Shown: one piece after another, positions 26,099-34,264 of the stretch
How the letters are laid out: each line of letters opens with the position of its first letter
How positions within the stretch are numbered: the first letter of the stretch is position 1
Source of the DNA: Cupriavidus taiwanensis
GTDB lineage: Bacteria; Pseudomonadota; Gammaproteobacteria; Burkholderiales; Burkholderiaceae
Direction: 5' to 3'
Assembly: GCF_900249755.1 (NCBI RefSeq)
Contig: NZ_LT976854.1
Coordinates: 1,321,322 to 1,385,321 of the forward strand
Length of the DNA: 64,000 nucleotides
Notes under the pieces: generated by a model
What the model was told of the DNA's origin: nothing
Database searches by the model: none
Seen by the model: only the letters and a program-made list of their open reading frames with translations
Program-made: the position numbers and the translations under genes

Positions 26099-27301
26099 GT
26101 GTCCCCGCTCCTGTTCTCGCATTTCACGGCCACCAGCTGCCTCGGCGCCGGCATCGATGCCACGCTGGCGGCGCTGCGCGCGCAGCGCGGCGGGCTGGCG
26201 CCGTGCCAGTTCGGCGACGTCGCCCTCGATACCTATGTCGGCGAAGTGGCCGGCGTCGACGCCGTCACGCTGCCGGCCGAATTAGCCGTGTTCGACTGCC
26301 GCAACAACCGGCTGGCGCAGCTGGCCCTGCAGCAGGACGGCTTTGCCGCACGGGTGCGCGAGGCGGCGGCACGCTACGGCGCCCACCGCATTGGTGTCTT
26401 TCTCGGCACCAGCACCGCGGGCGTGCTGCAAACGGAACTGGGCTACCGCCAGCGCGACCCGGCCAGCGGCGCGCTGCCGCCGGACTTCCACTACGGCGGC
26501 ACGCACAATCCCTACTCGCTGCCGGCATTCCTGCGGCAGCAGCTGGGCCTGTCAGGGCCTGCGGCGGCGGTGTCGTCGGCGTGTTCGTCGGGGGCCAAGG
26601 TGTTCAGCTCGGCGCGGCGCATGCTGGAAGCCGGGCTGATCGACGCGGCCGTGGTGGGCGGCGTGGATTCGCTGTGCCACACCACGCTGTATGGCTTCAA
26701 TGCGCTGGAGTTGTTGTCGCGCCAGCCGTGCCGGCCCTACGACGTGGCGCGCAACGGCATCTCGATCGGCGAAGGCGCGGTGTTCGGCCTGCTCGAACGC
26801 GTGAGCGGCGCGGTGGCGGACGATGCCATCCTGCTCGCCGGCATCGGCGAATCGAGCGACGCCCATCATATGTCGACGCCACACCCGCAAGGGCTCGGCG
26901 CGCGCATGGCGATGGCGCAGGCGCTGACCGGCGCGGGCATCGCGCCGGCGCAGGTCGGCTACGTCAACCTGCACGGCACTGCCACGCGCAGCAACGACGC
27001 CGCCGAAGCGCTGGCCATGGCCGCGGTGCTGCCCGGCACGCCGTGCAGCTCGACCAAGGGCGCCACCGGCCATGCGCTCGGCGCGGCCGGCGCGCTCGAG
27101 GCGGTGATCTGCGCGCTGGCGCTGCGTCATGGCCTGGTGCCGGCCGGCATCAACACCACGCACGTAGACCCCGCGCTGCGCGTGAACTACCAGCTCGCCA
27201 ACCAGGACACGCCGTTGCGCTATGCGATGAGCAATGCGTTCGGCTTCGGCGGGTCCAACTGCAGCCTGCTGTTCGCCCGTGCGGACGCGGTGTCTTACTG
27301 A
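26099..27301 (+). CDS. Beta-ketoacyl-ACP synthase (FabF/ApeO-like)
   Basis: 400 residues, thiolase-fold elongating ketosynthase with the full Cys-His-His triad: C162 in SSACSSG, H292 in NLHGTAT and H325 in KGATGHALGAAG. No ATG fits; I chose the GTG at 26099, which puts the first conserved strand (LFSHFTATSCLGAGI) right at the N-terminus. The upstream ORF extension reaches back into the deacetylase gene and is not part of it. It is followed 9 bp later by a ketosynthase-like protein without the triad, matching the reported ApeO/ApeC pairing. Confidence 0.85.
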   Translation: MSPLLFSHFTATSCLGAGIDATLAALRAQRGGLAPCQFGDVALDTYVGEVAGVDAVTLPAELAVFDCRNNRLAQLALQQDGFAARVREAAARYGAHRIGVFLGTSTAGVLQTELGYRQRDPASGALPPDFHYGGTHNPYSLPAFLRQQLGLSGPAAAVSSACSSGAKVFSSARRMLEAGLIDAAVVGGVDSLCHTTLYGFNALELLSRQPCRPYDVARNGISIGEGAVFGLLERVSGAVADDAILLAGIGESSDAHHMSTPHPQGLGARMAMAQALTGAGIAPAQVGYVNLHGTATRSNDAAEALAMAAVLPGTPCSSTKGATGHALGAAGALEAVICALALRHGLVPAGINTTHVDPALRVNYQLANQDTPLRYAMSNAFGFGGSNCSLLFARADAVSY

Positions 27302-27310
27302 GCCAGCGCC

Positions 27311-28123
27311 ATGCCGCAGCCCGTCTATATCGAAAGCATCGGCCTGCTCGGCCCCGGCCTGAGCGGCTGGCAGCAAGCCAGCGCCGTGCTCGCAGGGCGC
27401 GCGCCCTACGCGCACGCGGCCACCGAACTGCCGCTGCCCGCCGGCCTGCCCCCGGCCGAGCGCCGCCGCACCGGACCCACCGTGCGGCTGGCGCTGGGCG
27501 TGGGCCAGCAGGCGGTGGCGGCCAGTGGCTGCGATGCCGCGCAACTGCCGACCATCTTTACCTCGTCCAGCAGCGATGGCCACAACTTCCATGCCATCTG
27601 CGAAGCGCTGGCGCAGCCCGAGCCGCTGATGTCGCCCACGCGCTTCCACAACTCGGTGCACAACGCGACCGCCGGCTACTGGTCAATCGCCGCCGGAGCG
27701 ATGCGTGCCTCGAACGTGCTGTGCGCGATGGACGGCAGCTTCGGCGCGGGGCTGCTGGAAGCCGTGCTGCAGGCCACCGCCGATGCAGAGCCCTGCCTGC
27801 TGATTGCCTATGACACCGGCTACCCGGAGCCGCTGCACAGCTGCAGGCCGATTCCCGACCCGTTCGGCGTGGCCCTGCTGCTCACGCCGCAGCCGGGCGC
27901 GCGCTCGCTGGCGCGCCTCTCTGTGGCGCTGACGCCGGCGCCGGCCAGCGTAATGCCGGACGCCGCGCTGGAAGCGCTGCGCAAGTCGGCCCCGGCCGCG
28001 CGCGTGCTGCCGCTGCTCGCCGCCATCGCGCGCGCGGAGAACGGCACGGTGGTGCTGGATTATCTGGACACGCTGCGCATCGAAGCCGACGTCACCAGCC
28101 TAGGCAGCCAGGCCCATGCCTGA
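27311..28123 (+). CDS. Ketosynthase-like protein lacking the catalytic Cys (ApeC/chain-length-factor-like)
   Basis: 270 residues resembling the short ketoacyl synthase N-terminal family (YIESIGLLGPGL, then TSSSSDGHNFHAIC, RFHNSVHNATAGYW, and LLIAYDTGYPEPL). At the position where ketosynthases carry the Cys, this protein has CAMDGSFGAGLLE, without a nucleophile. In described aryl polyene clusters a KS-like partner of this kind forms a heterodimer with the active ketosynthase and sets chain length. Its stop overlaps the next start by 8 bp. Confidence 0.78.
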   Translation: MPQPVYIESIGLLGPGLSGWQQASAVLAGRAPYAHAATELPLPAGLPPAERRRTGPTVRLALGVGQQAVAASGCDAAQLPTIFTSSSSDGHNFHAICEALAQPEPLMSPTRFHNSVHNATAGYWSIAAGAMRASNVLCAMDGSFGAGLLEAVLQATADAEPCLLIAYDTGYPEPLHSCRPIPDPFGVALLLTPQPGARSLARLSVALTPAPASVMPDAALEALRKSAPAARVLPLLAAIARAENGTVVLDYLDTLRIEADVTSLGSQAHA

Positions 28124-28580
28124 AGCGACCAGGGACCGCGCCTGGATCGCGGCGCGCATTCCGCATCAGGGCAGCATGTGCCTGCTCGATGGTGTCGTCG
28201 AATGGGATGCGGCATCGGTTCGCTGCACGGCCACCAGCCACACGCAGGCGGACAATCCGCTGCGCGCGCAGGGCCGGCTGGCGGCGACGTGCGGCATCGA
28301 ATATGCCGCGCAGGCGATGGCCGTGCATGGTGCGCTGCTGGCAGAGGGCGCGCGGCAGCGCCCCCGCACCGGCTATCTTGCCAGCGTGCGCAAGCTGGTG
28401 CTGCAGGTGGAACGGCTCGACGATATCGCGGCGCCGCTGGAGATCTCGGCAGAACGCATCAGCGGCGAAGGTGCCACCGTGCTCTACGCCTTTGTCGTCA
28501 GCGCCGCGGGACGTACGCTGCTGTCAGGGCGCGCGGCGGTCATCCTGGATGCCGCCGCGGTAGGCGATAGCGCGGGCTGA
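28116..28580 (+). CDS. ApeP-like 3-hydroxyacyl-ACP dehydratase (hot-dog fold)
   Basis: 154 residues; RIPHQGSMCLLDGV and CGIEYAAQAMAVHGALL carry the family's catalytic His and Glu. In E. coli the ApeI and ApeP dehydratases are reported to form a heterocomplex; here the ApeI part is fused to the ligase at 19459. This is the last gene of the plus-strand operon: what follows is the tyrosine-catabolism region on the other strand. No ketoreductase (FabG/ApeQ), second ketosynthase (ApeR), thioesterase or aromatic ammonia-lyase is seen, so those functions would need to come from elsewhere. Confidence 0.82.
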   Translation: MPEATRDRAWIAARIPHQGSMCLLDGVVEWDAASVRCTATSHTQADNPLRAQGRLAATCGIEYAAQAMAVHGALLAEGARQRPRTGYLASVRKLVLQVERLDDIAAPLEISAERISGEGATVLYAFVVSAAGRTLLSGRAAVILDAAAVGDSAG

Positions 28581-28603
28581 AGCGCCCGCGGCGCCTCGGC
28601 GCC

Positions 28604-29866
28604 TCAGCGCGCCGGCAGGATCTTGCCCGACACCGTACCGAAGCCGACGCGATAGCCGTCGCCCTGGCAATAGCCGGTCATGATCACGTCGTCGCCGTCC
28701 TGCAGGAAGCCGCGCTGGCTGCCATCGGCCAGCGTCAGCGGCTCGGCGCCGTTGCGGGTCAGCTCGAGCAGGCTGCCGTAGGAGTCCGGCGTGGTGCCGC
28801 TGATCGTGCCCGAGCCCATCAGGTCGCCCACGCGCACGTTGCAGCCCGACACGGTGTGGTGCGCCAGCTGCTGCGCCATGGTCCAGTACATCGCCTTGAA
28901 GTTGGTGCGGCAGATGGTGCTGGGCGCGGCCGCGCCTTCGGGCTGCAGCGCGACTTCCAGCGCGATGTCGTAGGCGTTCCTGCCCTGTTGCCGCAGGTAA
29001 GGCAGCGGCTCGGGCGATTGCGCGGGATTGTCGCGGCGGAACGGCTCGAGCGCTTCCATGGTGACCACCCACGGCGAGATCGAGGTGCCGAAGGTCTTGC
29101 TGTTGAACGGGCCCAGCGGCACGTATTCCCATTGCTGGATATCGCGCGCGCTCCAGTCGTTGAGCAGCACCATGCCGAACATATGCGCCGGCGCGTCGGC
29201 AGTGCTGACGGGCTCGCCCAGGGCCGACGGCTTGCCGACGATAAAGCCCATCTCCAGCTCGAAATCCAGCTTGCGGCAGGCGCCGAACACCGGGCGGGCC
29301 TCGTTCGGCAGCTTGATCTGGCCGTTGGGCCGGTGCAGCGGCGTGCCGCTCACCACCACCGAGCTGGCGCGGCCGTTGTAGCCGATGGGAATCTCCAGCC
29401 AGTTCGGCAGCAGCGCATTGTCCGGATCGCGGAACATGCGGCCGACGTTGGTCGCGTGCTCCTTCGACGAATAGAAGTCGGTGTAGCCCGGGATCTCGAC
29501 CGGCAGGTGCAGTGCCGCGGCCGGCATCGGCACCAGCGCCCGGTCGCGCAAGGCAGCGTTGTCGCGCAACGCGGCGTCGGCCCCGGACAGCAGTGCGGTC
29601 AGGCGCCGGCGCGTTTCGGTCCAGACCGGCTGGCCCAGCGCGATGAAGCGGTTCAGGCTGGCCGCGGCAAAGCTGCCCCGGGCTGCTTCAGGCAGCAGGC
29701 CTGCCTGGTCCAGTGCGGCGAGGTCCAGCACCTGGTCGCCGATGGCAACGCCGACACGCGGCGCCTGGCCTTTGGTGGAAAACACGCCGTACGGCAGGTT
29801 CTGCAGCGGGAAATGGGTCTTGCCGTCGTTGGCGCTGTCGATCCAGCTGGTCTGGGGGGCGGTCAT
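28604..29866 (-). CDS. fahA: Fumarylacetoacetase
   Basis: 420 residues, last enzyme of tyrosine/homogentisate breakdown, hydrolysing fumarylacetoacetate to fumarate and acetoacetate. N-terminal domain (PYGVFSTKGQAPRVGVAIGD) and the catalytic C-terminal domain with DFYSSKEHATNVGRMFR (His and Glu-type residues), ELEMGFIVG, WSARDIQQWEYVPLGPF and TISGTTPDSYGS are present in order. GGAG 8 bases before ATG. It lies downstream of hmgA on the same strand (134-bp gap with a REP-like hairpin) and is intact, unlike hmgA. Confidence 0.95.
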   Translation of the reverse strand: MTAPQTSWIDSANDGKTHFPLQNLPYGVFSTKGQAPRVGVAIGDQVLDLAALDQAGLLPEAARGSFAAASLNRFIALGQPVWTETRRRLTALLSGADAALRDNAALRDRALVPMPAAALHLPVEIPGYTDFYSSKEHATNVGRMFRDPDNALLPNWLEIPIGYNGRASSVVVSGTPLHRPNGQIKLPNEARPVFGACRKLDFELEMGFIVGKPSALGEPVSTADAPAHMFGMVLLNDWSARDIQQWEYVPLGPFNSKTFGTSISPWVVTMEALEPFRRDNPAQSPEPLPYLRQQGRNAYDIALEVALQPEGAAAPSTICRTNFKAMYWTMAQQLAHHTVSGCNVRVGDLMGSGTISGTTPDSYGSLLELTRNGAEPLTLADGSQRGFLQDGDDVIMTGYCQGDGYRVGFGTVSGKILPAR

Positions 29867-29950
29867 CGGGATACTCCGAAAATTTTGGTGGCACTTGTCA
29901 CATGCGGTGACGCGTCACGCCTGGCGAGCGCCTGCCTTCTCCCTCGGCCC

Positions 29951-29973
29951 CTCTCCCGCAAGCAGGAGAGGAG
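29951..29973. repeat. Single REP-like hairpin
   Basis: CCCCTCTCCCGCAAGCAGGAGAGG is close to one arm pair of the REP elements at 3615-3741 (one mismatch in the loop-side half: CAGG where those have CGGG). It lies in the 134-bp gap between hmgA and fahA. Confidence 0.6.
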
Positions 29974-30000
29974 GAAACCAGGAGGGCCAGGCGCCCGGGA

Positions 30001-31320
30001 TCAGCGGGTGTTCGGGTTGAAATGCTTCTTCAGGCCTTGCCAGCAGGTGTAGTACTCCTGCTGCAGCGAAGCCGATTGCGCGGCGTACGGCGTGGGCCGG
30101 ATCACGCCCGGCGTTTCGAACATGAACGCCATGGTGTTTTCGATGTGGTGCGGCGTCGAGGTGTCGGCGGCGCTGGCCTTCTCGAAGGTCTCCGCATCCG
30201 GGCCGTGGCCGCTCATGCAGTTGTGCAGGCTGGCGCCGCCGGGCGCGAAGCCCTCGGCCTTGGCGTCATAGACGCCGGAGATCAGGCCCATGAATTCGCT
30301 GGCGATATTGCGGTGGAACCAGGGCGGGCGGAACGAGTCCTGCATGGCCAGCCAGCGCGGGCCGAAGATGACGAAGTCGATGGTGTCGACGCCCGGCGTA
30401 TCCGACGGCGACTGCAGCACCAGGAAGATCGACGGATCCGGATGGTCGAAGCTGATCGAGCCGATGGTGTTGAAGCGGCGCAGATCGTATTTGTACGGGG
30501 CGTAGTTGCCATGCCAGGCCACGACGTCGAGCGGCGAATGGCCGATGTCGGCGCGCCACAGGTTGCCCTGGAACTTGGCGACCAGCTCGAACGCGCCTTC
30601 GCGGTCTTCGTAGCCCGCCACCGGCGTCAGGAAGTCGCGCGGGTTGGCCAGCCCGTTCGAGCCGATCACGCCCAGGTCAGGCAGCCGGAACAGCGCGCCG
30701 TAGTTCTCGCAGATATAGCCGCGCGCCTCGCCATCGGGCAGCTCCACGCGGAAGCGCACGCCGCGCGGGATCACCACGATCTCGTGCGGCTCGACTTCGA
30801 GCCGGCCCAGCTCGGTCACCATCAGCAGCCTGCCCTGCTACGGCACGATCAGCATCTCGCCGTCGGCGTTGTAGAAAAAGCGGTCCTGCATCGGGCGGTT
30901 GGCCAGGTACAGGTGGATGCCGCAGCCGGTCATCGCTTCCGGGCCGCCATTGCCGGCCATGGTGACGATGCCGTCGACGAAGTCGGTCGGCACCGACGGC
31001 ATGGCCGGCGGGCTCCAGCGCATCTGGTTCGGCGACGGCGGCACCTGGTCGAAGCGGCTCAGGAAACGCGACTGTTCGATCAGGGTGAACGGCTTGTGCA
31101 TCGCCGCCGGGCGGATGCGGTACAGCCACGCGCGGCGGTTGTGCGCGCGCGGCGCCGTGAACGCCGTGCCCGACAGCTGCTCGGCATACAGGCCATAGGG
31201 CGCGCGCTGCGGCGAGTTCTGGCCCACCGGCAGCGCGCCGGGCAGTGCCTCGGTGGCAAATTCGTTGGCGAAGCCGGACATATAGCCGTGCTCGGCAAGC
31301 TGGGTATGCGTGAGGTCCAT
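30001..31320 (-). pseudogene. hmgA: hmgA, homogentisate 1,2-dioxygenase, interrupted by an in-frame amber codon
   Basis: The 1320-bp frame encodes a full-length homogentisate dioxygenase (440 codons), but codon 161 is TAG (30838-30840 on plus, CTA). The two sides are perfectly collinear, so this is one gene: the first part ends at DGEMLIVP and the next starts [17 protein letters not shown], where the family has Gln (CAG); a single C-to-T change explains it. The Fe ligands (His and Glu in [12 protein letters not shown] and the His in SLHNCMSG) all lie after the stop, so the 160-residue product cannot be active. An ATG at 30822 could restart translation. Sequencing error or a suppressor cannot be excluded. 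Loss of HmgA in other bacteria gives pyomelanin. Confidence 0.88.
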
Positions 31321-31731
31321 GGTGTTCTCTTGCGTCTCCGGGTGGGTCCATCAGCGCAGCGCTGGCCGCACGGCGCATGAATTACGTATTGTGCAATGAA
31401 TTTACCATATCGTAATGATCGGCACTGGACGTGTCAAACCGCAAATGCGAGCGGGCCGCACTTCGGCGCTCTTGCAGTTGTAGGCCGCGAATCGGGAAAT
31501 TGCAGGATGCCGCTGGCGCGTGCGCCAGAACCGGCAAAAGGAAGGAAAGGTGGAAAGCGCCGGCTCAGGCAGTCAGGCCTGCGGCGTCATGGCTGTCCAG
31601 GGGCGAAACGGCTCTCCGGACAACAGTGGCCCGGCGCGCACCCAAGGCACGCGCCGGTTGCTGAGGGTGGCCTGGAGGGCCAACTGCCTGGCCGGCCCGC
31701 AAGGCATGGGGCCGGCCCGGCAGAAGCCCGA
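31321..31731. other. Gene-free region upstream of hmgA
   Basis: 411 bp between hmgA and the XRE gene (both minus strand). Bases 31375-31425 are AT-rich and hold an inverted repeat described separately. The rest, 31430-31731, is GC-rich with short open frames on the plus strand only; they have no ribosome binding sites or recognisable families. I see no other feature. Confidence 0.6.
31381..31416 (-). promoter_or_regulatory. Inverted repeat in the hmgA promoter
   Basis: The arms ATTACGTAT (31381-31389) and ATATCGTAAT (31407-31416) are an imperfect inverted repeat (ATTACG.AT) with a 17-bp spacer, in an AT-rich patch 60-96 bp before hmgA. This is a typical operator layout for a homogentisate-responsive repressor. 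The regulator is not identified; the adjacent XRE gene is a candidate only by position. Confidence 0.6.
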
Positions 31732-32115
31732 TCAGACCGGTTTGTGGCCCTCGCCGGTACCGGGGCCGAAGCCACCGCCGGATGCCGGCGCCGCGGCCGG
31801 TGCCGGCGCGCTGCCGGCGGGCTGGCCGGCCATCGAGGCAGCGGTCACGCCGCCGTTGCGGCTGGCAATGAAAGCGTTGACGTCGGCGGCAAGGTGTTGC
31901 GGCGCCAGCACCACTTCCAGGCCCAGTGCCTCGCAGGCGGCCAGGAAGGTCGACATGCGCGGGTCGGCCTGGCCGGATTCTGCCCGTAGGTAGGCTTCCC
32001 GGGAAATGCCCGCCTTGCGGGCAACGTCCTCCTGCTTGAGCTTGCGCGCGCGGCGCAGCGCCCGCAATTGCCGGAACGGTTCGCTAGCGCCTCTCGGCAC
32101 GGCTGTACTGTTCAT
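31732..32115 (-). CDS. XRE-family helix-turn-helix transcriptional regulator
   Basis: 127 residues. The N-terminal HTH (about residues 15-70) reads RQLRALRRARKLKQEDVARKAG then ISREAYLRAESGQADPRMSTFLAACEALGLEVV, a standard HipB/XRE DNA-binding domain. The C-terminal 45 residues are Ala/Pro/Gly-rich. GGAG lies 7-8 bases before ATG. It is upstream of hmgA on the same strand but separated by 411 bp. No partner toxin gene is seen beside it, so a HipA-type toxin-antitoxin pair is not supported here. Confidence 0.8.
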   Translation of the reverse strand: MNSTAVPRGASEPFRQLRALRRARKLKQEDVARKAGISREAYLRAESGQADPRMSTFLAACEALGLEVVLAPQHLAADVNAFIASRNGGVTAASMAGQPAGSAPAPAAAPASGGGFGPGTGEGHKPV

Positions 32116-32452
32116 GTCGGTCTCCAGTCACCAGTGAAAAAAAGTGCGCGGACGTGCATTCGAGTATAGAGCACGCAAAGCGTTCCGTATGTAACCGCCG
32201 AAACACTTTGTGCAGATTTCTTGCTGGCCCGTCAACTTGCGCCGGCATCAACCGGAAGGCGTCCATCCAAGCGTCGGACAGTGCACAACGCCTTCGTGCC
32301 GCCTTGACAGTAACGGACCCCCTCAGTTTGCGTTGACGTCACATGCATAGCTATATGACGTTATGGCCGCGCGAGCACAACAACGCAAGTCCGGGCAACT
32401 ACCATGCATCCGGTTTCGTTGACAAACCGACCGGTCGTGCTATTCTCGCTGC
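32116..32452. other. Divergent intergenic region between XRE gene and tetR
   Basis: 337 bp with the tetR promoter-operator at its right end. At about 32334-32366 there is AT-rich sequence with two TGACGT hexamers (32334 and 32356) in the same orientation 22 bp apart, a candidate binding repeat. Otherwise nothing recognisable. Confidence 0.5.
32419..32446 (+). promoter_or_regulatory. TetR promoter with operator in the spacer
   Basis: -35 TTGACA (32419-32424), 16-bp spacer, -10 TATTCT (32441-32446), ATG at 32453. The spacer contains ACCGACCGGTCGTGC (32426-32440) with perfect palindrome CGACCGGTCG at its centre, the shape of a TetR-family operator. The same 15 bases, reversed and with one mismatch, occur at 33138-33152 upstream of the hydrolase gene. 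The start is very close to the -10, so the mRNA leader is nearly absent. Confidence 0.85.
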
Positions 32453-33067
32453 ATGCAGAAAGGACACCTCACCCGCAAAGCCATCATCGAGCAGGCGCTG
32501 GACGCCGCCGCCAAGGTCGGCTTCGAGCAGTTGTCGCTGGCCACGCTGGCGGCCGACACCAATATGTCCAAGAGCGGCCTGTATGCGCACTTCAAGTCCA
32601 AGGAGATGCTGCAGCAGGCGGTGCTGGACCTGGCGGTAGAGCGTTTCGGCGACATCGTGATCCGGCCGGCGATGCGCCAGCCGCGCGGCATGCCGCGCCT
32701 GCGGGCGCTGTTCGAAGGCTACCTGGAATGGCTGGGCGGCACGGTGACGCAGGGACGGTGCCTGTTTACCGCGCTGGGGCAGGAATACCGCGACCGGCCC
32801 GGCTCGATTCGCGACCTGGTGGTGCAGTCGCTGAAGGACTGGCACAGCACCATCGCGCGCGTGGTCGGGGACGCCATCGAAGAAGGCCAGTTCGGCGCGC
32901 ACGTCGACCCGCGCCAGTTCGCCTTCGAGCTGTCCGGCATCGGCATGGCGTTCCAGCAGTCGTTCAAGCTGCTGGGGCGGCAGGATGCGGAAGCGATGGC
33001 ACGGCATGCCTTTGCGGCGCTGGTGGCACGCGCCGCTGCCGGCGCACCCCATCCCGTGAGGACATGA
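32453..33067 (+). CDS. TetR-family transcriptional repressor
   Basis: 204 residues. N-terminal HTH about residues 8-55 (AIIEQALDAAAKVGFEQLSL, then TNMSKSGLYAHFKSKEM), and an all-helical ligand domain containing CLFTALGQEYRDRPGSIRDLV of the TetR C-terminal type seen in the AcrR/YcdC-like groups. Its own promoter and the promoter of the downstream alpha/beta hydrolase share an operator, so it very likely represses both. An intrinsic terminator follows. The inducing ligand is unknown; an acyl or aromatic compound would fit a hydrolase-linked regulator. Confidence 0.9.
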   Translation: MQKGHLTRKAIIEQALDAAAKVGFEQLSLATLAADTNMSKSGLYAHFKSKEMLQQAVLDLAVERFGDIVIRPAMRQPRGMPRLRALFEGYLEWLGGTVTQGRCLFTALGQEYRDRPGSIRDLVVQSLKDWHSTIARVVGDAIEEGQFGAHVDPRQFAFELSGIGMAFQQSFKLLGRQDAEAMARHAFAALVARAAAGAPHPVRT

Positions 33068-33085
33068 CATCGGCGCCGGCGCTAT

Positions 33086-33125
33086 CCCGCCGGCGGGCAG
33101 CAAACCGCTCCGGCGGGCTTTTTTT
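33086..33125 (+). terminator. Intrinsic terminator after tetR
   Basis: Stem CCCGCCGG (33086-33093) / CCGGCGGG (33110-33117), 16-base loop, followed by CTTTTTTTG (33118-33126). It separates tetR from the hydrolase promoter. Confidence 0.8.
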
Positions 33126-33137
33126 GTACCGAAAAAA

Positions 33138-33152
33138 GCACGACTGGTCGGT
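33138..33152 (+). promoter_or_regulatory. Second TetR operator, upstream of the hydrolase operon
   Basis: GCACGACTGGTCGGT is the reverse complement of ACCGACCAGTCGTGC, which differs in one of 15 positions from the operator in the tetR promoter at 32426-32440. It lies between the terminator and the hydrolase start codon (82 bp before it), in an AT-richer patch. This is strong internal evidence that the TetR protein also controls the hydrolase genes. Confidence 0.8.
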
Positions 33153-33233
33153 CTTTTAAGAAGCGCGAGACGCCTCCGGCCAGGCCGGTCCCGATGACGC
33201 CGCGCAATCCAGAATCCATTGGAGGTGCAGGTC

Positions 33234-34250
33234 GTGACGCAAGCAGTCTCTTCTCCTTCCCCGGTTTCCCCTTCGCCCGCCCCTGCGGCGAAGGCCTTAC
33301 GCACCATCGATGCGGCGCCGACCGCCAGCGGCGACGGCACCTTGCAGCGCGCCCTGACGGGCCTGCAGCGCCTGCGCTGGCAAGCCGGCAGCGTGCTGAT
33401 GCCGGCGGCGACGGCACGCCGGCTCGAGCGCATCTGGTTCTGCCCGCCGCGGGCCGCCGCCACGTCCGCCGCCCGGCACGTGCTAGACGGTGCGCGGGCC
33501 GACTGGGCGCTGGTGACCGGCCATGGGCCCAGCCGGCGCGTGCGCGTCTACCGCTGGGGCAACGCAGGTCCGGTGGTGCTGCTCGCCCACGGCTGGGGCG
33601 GCCATGCGGGCCAGTGGCATGCGGTGATCGATGGCCTGCTGGCAGCAGGCATGCGGGTGGTCGCCTTCGATGCGCTGTCGCATGGCGCCTCCGATGCCGG
33701 CGCGCGCGGCGCCGCGCAGACTTCCGTGCTCGAGATGTCGCGCTCGTTGCTGGCGGCAGCGTGGCACGCCGGCCCGGTCCACGCCGTGGTGGCGCATTCG
33801 CTGGGCGGCGCGGCGGCCGCGCTGGCGCTGCGCGAAGGCCTGCCGGCAAGCGCCGCGGTGCTGCTGGGCGCGCCCGCCGACATGCGCGCCGCATGCGCCG
33901 CGCTGGCGTGGCAACTGGGCGTGGCGCCCGCAGTGCTGGCCCGCATGCAGCGCCGCAGCGAGCGCTGGCTCGGCATGCCATGGTCGGCGTTCAATGTGCC
34001 GGACCTGGGCCGCACGCGCCCGGTGCCGCCGACGCTGGTGATCCATGACCGCGACGACAAGGAAGTGCGCTGGGAAGACGGCGCGGCCATCGCCGGCGCC
34101 TGGCCGGGCGCCCGGCTGGAGACCACCACGGGCCTCGGCCATCGCCGCCTGCTGCGCGATCCCGCGGTGATCCAGCGCATCGCCGGCTTCGTCCGGCCGC
34201 AAACCCACCACGGGCAGGTGCCGGCACCGGCCGGCCTGGCCGTGGCCTGA
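33234..34250 (+). CDS. Alpha/beta hydrolase
   Basis: 338 residues. Catalytic elements: HGWGGHAGQWH (oxyanion hole region), nucleophile elbow AHSLGG (Ser), Asp in IHDRDDKEV and His in GLGHRRLL. I chose GTG at 33234: GGAGGT lies 6 bases before it; an earlier TTG is less likely. The first 60 residues are Ser/Pro/Ala-rich and probably a disordered or lipophilic N-terminal tail. Under control of TetR by operator homology. Substrate unknown; the family includes esterases, thioesterases and haloperoxidases. Confidence 0.85.
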   Translation: MTQAVSSPSPVSPSPAPAAKALRTIDAAPTASGDGTLQRALTGLQRLRWQAGSVLMPAATARRLERIWFCPPRAAATSAARHVLDGARADWALVTGHGPSRRVRVYRWGNAGPVVLLAHGWGGHAGQWHAVIDGLLAAGMRVVAFDALSHGASDAGARGAAQTSVLEMSRSLLAAAWHAGPVHAVVAHSLGGAAAALALREGLPASAAVLLGAPADMRAACAALAWQLGVAPAVLARMQRRSERWLGMPWSAFNVPDLGRTRPVPPTLVIHDRDDKEVRWEDGAAIAGAWPGARLETTTGLGHRRLLRDPAVIQRIAGFVRPQTHHGQVPAPAGLAVA

Positions 34251-34264
34251 GCCGGGAGACCATC

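Noticed and set aside
30838-30840. TAG in hmgA read as pyrrolysine or other recoding
   Set aside because: No pyl genes or recoding element are seen; a one-base change from the family's Gln codon is simpler.
31396-31989. 197-residue plus-strand frame upstream of hmgA and antisense to the XRE gene
   Set aside because: No ribosome binding site, no family, partly antisense to a gene with a clear HTH domain.
31732-32115. XRE gene as antitoxin of a toxin-antitoxin pair
   Set aside because: No HipA-like or other toxin frame is adjacent on the same strand.
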